From contig NZ_CP024081.1 of NCBI RefSeq assembly GCF_003033885.1, positions 5,205,178 to 5,269,177 on the forward strand: a stretch of 64,000 nt of DNA, in the 5' to 3' direction. Within the stretch, counting starts at the first letter, position 1. Each line of letters opens with the position of its first letter. This DNA comes from Pseudomonas rhizophila. GTDB lineage: Bacteria; Pseudomonadota; Gammaproteobacteria; Pseudomonadales; Pseudomonadaceae. A program made the translations under genes and the position numbers. Under the pieces are notes generated by a model, which saw only the letters and a program-made list of their open reading frames with translations, was not told the DNA's origin and searched no databases. This document shows, piece after piece, positions 60,699 to 64,000 of this stretch.

Positions 60699-62129
60699 AT
60701 GGAATTCCTGCAAACGCTGTTTGGGTATGTCGACAGCCTCACGTGGGGGTGGTCGCTCATACCCATTCTCGTGGTCTTCGGAGTGTTCATCACGATCATG
60801 TCGGGTTTCGTCCAGTTCGAATTCTTCGGCCGGATGTTCCGCGTGCTGTCAGGGAAGAACCAGAACAGCGACCCCAATAACCTCAGCGCGCGACAGGCGC
60901 TACTCGTATCCGTGGGCGGCCGCGTGGGCGGCGGAAACATTGCCGGTGTAGCCGTCGCGATCACGCTCGGTGGGCCCGGCGCGGTTTTCTGGATGTGGTG
61001 CATCGCGCTCGTCGGCATGGCGACAAGTCTCGTCGAATGTACGCTTGCCCAGATCTACAAGCGCACCGACGGGGAGCACTCCTTCCGTGGCGGCCCAGCC
61101 GACTATATCCGGCACGGCCTCGGCTCGAACTACAACTGGCTGGCGATAGTTTATGCAGTCTGCCTGCTGGCAGCCTTCGGCCTTGGCTTCAATGCCTTCC
61201 AAGGCAACACTGTGGCCGGCGCGATGCAGGATTCGTTCGGGATCAGCCGCCTTGTGACCGGGGCACTCCTGGTGCTTGTCACCGGTTTTGTGATCTTTGG
61301 TGGAATCAAGCGCATCGCCAAGGCGGCCGATGTCGTGGTGCCCGTCATGGCGCTGGGTTACCTGGCGCTTGCCCTGATCGTCATCGTGATGAACATCGGT
61401 GAAATTCCGGCGCTCTTCGTACGCATCGTCTCTAGCGCCTTCGGCTATGAAGAAGCCATCGCCGGTGGCATGGGGGCTGCGATTGCACAAGGCTTGCGCC
61501 GCGGGCTGTTCTCAAACGAGGCCGGGCTTGGTTCCGCACCGAACGTTGCAGCCACAGCGCTGGTACATCACCCGGTCAGCCAGGGCATCACCCAATCGTT
61601 CTCGGTCTTCATCGACACGATCGTGATTTGCTCGTGCACGGCTTTCATCATCCTGCTGGGTGATGTCTATGTTGCCGGTGCTACAGGTATCGACGGTGTC
61701 GTACTGACACAACAGTCACTGGCCAGCCATTTTGGTGAGTGGTCGCGCTACGCGTTGACTCTGGCGATCCTGCTCTTCGCCTTCTCGTCCATCATCTACA
61801 ACGTCTATCTGGGTGAGAACGCACTGGCGGCCATCACCAAATCCAAACCGGCCCTGCTGGTGCTGCGCGTGTTTATCCTGGGCTTGATTTTCCTCGGCGC
61901 CGCGGCCCCGAACGCCACCTCGGTGTTCTTCTTCTCAGATCCGATGATGGGCATTCTGGCACTGGTGAACCTGATTGCGATTTTGATGCTGTTCCCTACC
62001 GCGATACGGGTGATCAACGACTTCCGCGCGCAGTTGAAAGCCGGTGTGGCAAGGCCGGTCTTCGATCCGGCAAATTTCCCCGACCTCGATCTCGACCGCA
62101 AGGCATGGGATACCAATCGCTGGAAATGA
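60699..62129 (+). CDS. Sodium:alanine/glycine symporter (AGCS family)
   Basis: Inner-membrane Na+-coupled amino-acid carrier of 476 residues with about ten hydrophobic segments. It has AGCS family motifs (GGRVGGGNIAGVAVAITLGGPGAVFWMW near 75-102, and SNEAGLGSAPNVAATALVHHPVSQG near 270-294). Likely substrates are alanine, glycine or a related small amino acid. TAGGAG precedes the ATG. It is followed by an Lrp-type regulator and davB, so an amino-acid catabolism link is likely but not proven. Confidence 0.9.
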   Translation: MEFLQTLFGYVDSLTWGWSLIPILVVFGVFITIMSGFVQFEFFGRMFRVLSGKNQNSDPNNLSARQALLVSVGGRVGGGNIAGVAVAITLGGPGAVFWMWCIALVGMATSLVECTLAQIYKRTDGEHSFRGGPADYIRHGLGSNYNWLAIVYAVCLLAAFGLGFNAFQGNTVAGAMQDSFGISRLVTGALLVLVTGFVIFGGIKRIAKAADVVVPVMALGYLALALIVIVMNIGEIPALFVRIVSSAFGYEEAIAGGMGAAIAQGLRRGLFSNEAGLGSAPNVAATALVHHPVSQGITQSFSVFIDTIVICSCTAFIILLGDVYVAGATGIDGVVLTQQSLASHFGEWSRYALTLAILLFAFSSIIYNVYLGENALAAITKSKPALLVLRVFILGLIFLGAAAPNATSVFFFSDPMMGILALVNLIAILMLFPTAIRVINDFRAQLKAGVARPVFDPANFPDLDLDRKAWDTNRWK

Positions 62130-62210
62130 TCCCGGCCCGGTCGCAGCCTGGATTGGGCTGTGGCCGCATCTGAAACGGGCTGATGCCAGCATCGTCAAAT
62201 CTGCGGATAC

Positions 62211-62238
62211 TGCCACCATGACCAACGTCATGGTGGCA
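62211..62238. promoter_or_regulatory. Perfect 11-bp inverted repeat between the symporter and the Lrp gene
   Basis: TGCCACCATGA (62211-62221), CCAACG, TCATGGTGGCA (62228-62238). It lies 82 nt after the symporter stop and 91 nt before the regulator start, with no T-run. It could be an operator (for example, autoregulation by the Lrp protein) or a weak terminator. Confidence 0.5.
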
Positions 62239-62328
62239 GGCATTCCCGAGCGCATCCCAATGGAGTAGGTGGCAAAGGCATGGGAGCCTGTAACATGCCA
62301 GCCACCGATATCCACGCCGGAGCCCATC

Positions 62329-62790
62329 TTGTCTGACACCCGCCCTCCCGTCCTCGACGAAATCGACCGCCAACTGATTGCCGCCCTGCAAATCAATGCC
62401 CGGGAAAGCGTCGCCATGCTCGCCCGACAATTGGGCATCGCCCGCACCACCGTGACTTCGCGGCTGGCGCGGCTGGAAAAAACCAAGGTCATCACCGGGT
62501 ACGGCGTGCGTCTGGGGCAGCGGGTGATAGACGGCGGGTTACAGGCTTACGTCGGCATCAAGGTTCAACCGCGCTCCGGCAAGGACGTGCTGCGGCGCTT
62601 GAGTGCGATGGCCCAGGTCCAGCAACTGTGTGCGGTCAGCGGCGAATTCGACTATGTGGCTTGGCTGCGCACGGATTCACCGGAGCAGCTGGATCAGTTA
62701 CTGGATCAGATTGGCAGTGTCGATGGGGTGGAGAAAACCACCACTTCGATCATCCTCAGCAGCAAGATCGATCGGGGGCAGCCGGTCTAG
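62329..62790 (+). CDS. Lrp/AsnC-family transcriptional regulator
   Basis: Amino-acid-responsive DNA-binding protein of 153 residues. The N-terminal winged helix-turn-helix is VLDEIDRQLIAALQINARESVAMLARQLGIARTTVTSRLARLEK in pattern (about 8-50), and the C-terminal RAM ligand domain spans about 70-150. The start is TTG at 62329, with GGAG 6 nt upstream, giving LSDTRPPVLDEID; the frame runs back to 62269. It sits immediately before davB on the same strand, as I recall for P. putida, suggesting control of lysine catabolism. Confidence 0.88.
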   Translation: MSDTRPPVLDEIDRQLIAALQINARESVAMLARQLGIARTTVTSRLARLEKTKVITGYGVRLGQRVIDGGLQAYVGIKVQPRSGKDVLRRLSAMAQVQQLCAVSGEFDYVAWLRTDSPEQLDQLLDQIGSVDGVEKTTTSIILSSKIDRGQPV

Positions 62791-63063
62791 AGGGTGCGAC
62801 TTACCTGTCAGAGCGGGCTTGCTCACGAAAACCCGAGCACAACCAGCCTCCCCAGTAACCGCCCACCGCCTTCACCAGAAGGTCCATACTCACCAGGCTC
62901 ACACTCGTCATTACGACTAACCCACGCATCAAAATGACTGATAACAATCCAGAACGACGACACATTGCGTCTTATTAACGTGTTTCACCCTCTCTAGAAT
63001 GGCTGGCATCTTTCCTATACTCAGACGCGAAAGCCGCGTCGAGTCGCCCAATCAAGGTCAGCC

Positions 63064-64000
63064 ATGAACAAAAACAATCGCCACCCAGCAGACGGCAAGA
63101 AGCCCATCACCATTTTCGGGCCGGACTTTCCTTTCGCTTTTGACGACTGGATCGAGCATCCCGCCGGCCTGGGCAGTATTCCCGCCCACAACCACGGGGC
63201 AGAAGTCGCGATTGTCGGTGCCGGGATCGCCGGTCTGGTGGCGGCCTACGAGTTGATGAAGCTGGGCCTCAAGCCGGTGGTCTACGAAGCGTCGAAGATG
63301 GGTGGGCGCCTGCGCTCACAAGCGTTCAACGGCGCCGAGGGTGTCGTTGCCGAGTTGGGGGGCATGCGGTTTCCGGTGTCGTCCACGGCGTTCTATCACT
63401 ACGTCGACAAACTGGGCCTGGAGACCAAACCGTTTCCCAACCCTTTGACCCCGGCCTCGGGCAGCACGGTCATCGATCTGGAAGGCCAGACCTACTACGC
63501 ACAAAAGTTGGCCGACCTGCCGGCATTGTTCCAGGAAGTGGCCGACGCCTGGGCCGATGCGCTGGAGGACGGGTCGCGCTTCGGCGATATCCAGCAGGCG
63601 ATTCGCGACCGCGACGTGCCACGCCTCAAGGAACTGTGGAACACCCTGGTCCCCCTGTGGGACGACCGCACTTTCTACGACTTCGTCGCCACGTCCAAGG
63701 CGTTTGCCAAACTCTCGTTCCAGCACCGTGAAGTGTTCGGCCAGGTGGGTTTCGGCACCGGCGGCTGGGACTCGGACTTTCCCAATTCGATGCTGGAAAT
63801 TTTCCGCGTGGTGATGACCAATTGCGACGATCATCAGCATCTGGTGGTCGGTGGCGTCGAGCAGGTGCCCCATGGCATCTGGAAGCATGTGCCGGAGCGC
63901 TGCGCGCACTGGCCAGAAGGTACCAGCCTCAACTCGTTGCACCTGGGCGCCCCGCGCAGCGGTGTGAAGCGCATCGCGCGTGCCGACGATGGCCGGTTCA
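63064..64000 (+). CDS. davB: L-lysine 2-monooxygenase (partial, 3' end outside window)
   Basis: Flavoprotein that converts L-lysine to 5-aminovaleramide, CO2 and water, the first step of the aminovalerate pathway. The visible 312 residues start MNKNNRHPADGKKPITIFG. The FAD-binding dinucleotide motif is VAIVGAGIAGLVAAYEL (about 48-64), then GGRLRSQAF and ELGGMRFPVSSTAFYHY, and FGTGGWDSDFPNSMLEIFRVV. These follow P. putida DavB almost residue for residue from memory; a tryptophan 2-monooxygenase label is a common alternative. AAGG lies a few bases before the ATG. The frame is open to the right edge, where davA would be expected further on. Confidence 0.9.
   Translation, partial: MNKNNRHPADGKKPITIFGPDFPFAFDDWIEHPAGLGSIPAHNHGAEVAIVGAGIAGLVAAYELMKLGLKPVVYEASKMGGRLRSQAFNGAEGVVAELGGMRFPVSSTAFYHYVDKLGLETKPFPNPLTPASGSTVIDLEGQTYYAQKLADLPALFQEVADAWADALEDGSRFGDIQQAIRDRDVPRLKELWNTLVPLWDDRTFYDFVATSKAFAKLSFQHREVFGQVGFGTGGWDSDFPNSMLEIFRVVMTNCDDHQHLVVGGVEQVPHGIWKHVPERCAHWPEGTSLNSLHLGAPRSGVKRIARADDGRF

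Overview
The window is chromosomal DNA from a Pseudomonas of the fluorescens/putida side of the genus. The evidence is the gene order (tyrS-M23-anmK-erpA-argC; vfr-trpCDG; lptD-surA-pdxA-ksgA-apaG-apaH; rpsU-dnaG-rpoD), the fluorescent-pseudomonad REP sequences, Vfr, AgtSR/AgtABCD-like genes and a DavB lysine monooxygenase. It is mostly core genome. I see no prophage, insertion sequence, integron, CRISPR array or toxin island.

Layout. 1-398 has no gene. It carries three tandem rRNA-type promoters plus boxB/boxA on the minus strand, so an rrn operon should lie just left of the window. 399-12962 holds tyrS, an M23 endopeptidase, anmK, erpA, argC, hemJ, a nitronate monooxygenase, a DUF805 protein, an SDR, a HIT protein, coq7, speD, an OsmC protein and vfr. 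12959-20943 is the tryptophan region: a lipoate-ligase-like gene, trpC, trpD, trpG, the autotransporter esterase estA, trpE and gph, followed by rpe. 21693-31045 has an Fe-alcohol dehydrogenase, an AgtABCD-like ABC transporter and the AgtSR-like two-component pair. 31120-42377 has a DUF3530 protein, djlA, murU-amgK (peptidoglycan recycling, functionally linked to anmK), then lptD-surA-pdxA-ksgA-apaG-apaH-glpE. 42677-47546 is the prkA-yeaH-spoVR stress cluster. 47610-56260 has cca, folK-folB, plsY, tsaD, rpsU, dnaG and rpoD. 56385-64000 has a large periplasmic-sensor/PAS/GGDEF/EAL protein, a CAU tRNA best read as tRNA-Ile2, an AGCS symporter, an Lrp/AsnC regulator and the start of davB.

Functional links. 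DavB begins the lysine-to-5-aminovalerate route, and the Agt transporter and its regulators are known in P. aeruginosa for 5-aminovalerate/GABA, so both halves of this metabolism are within 36 kb. AnmK, AmgK and MurU belong to the MurNAc-salvage route of pseudomonads.

Most interesting signals. (1) A 28-residue leader peptide upstream of trpG ends in the same seven residues (ARWRWRA) as the C-terminus of Gph immediately upstream of trpE. This suggests paired tryptophan-sensing leaders, one of them embedded in a metabolic enzyme gene. (2) A perfect 18-bp palindrome lies upstream of the agt-like transporter operon, a good candidate AgtR operator. (3) A triple rrn promoter array. (4) The yqeY gene usually found between rpsU and dnaG is absent.

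All calls were made by reading the sequence; no database search was run.
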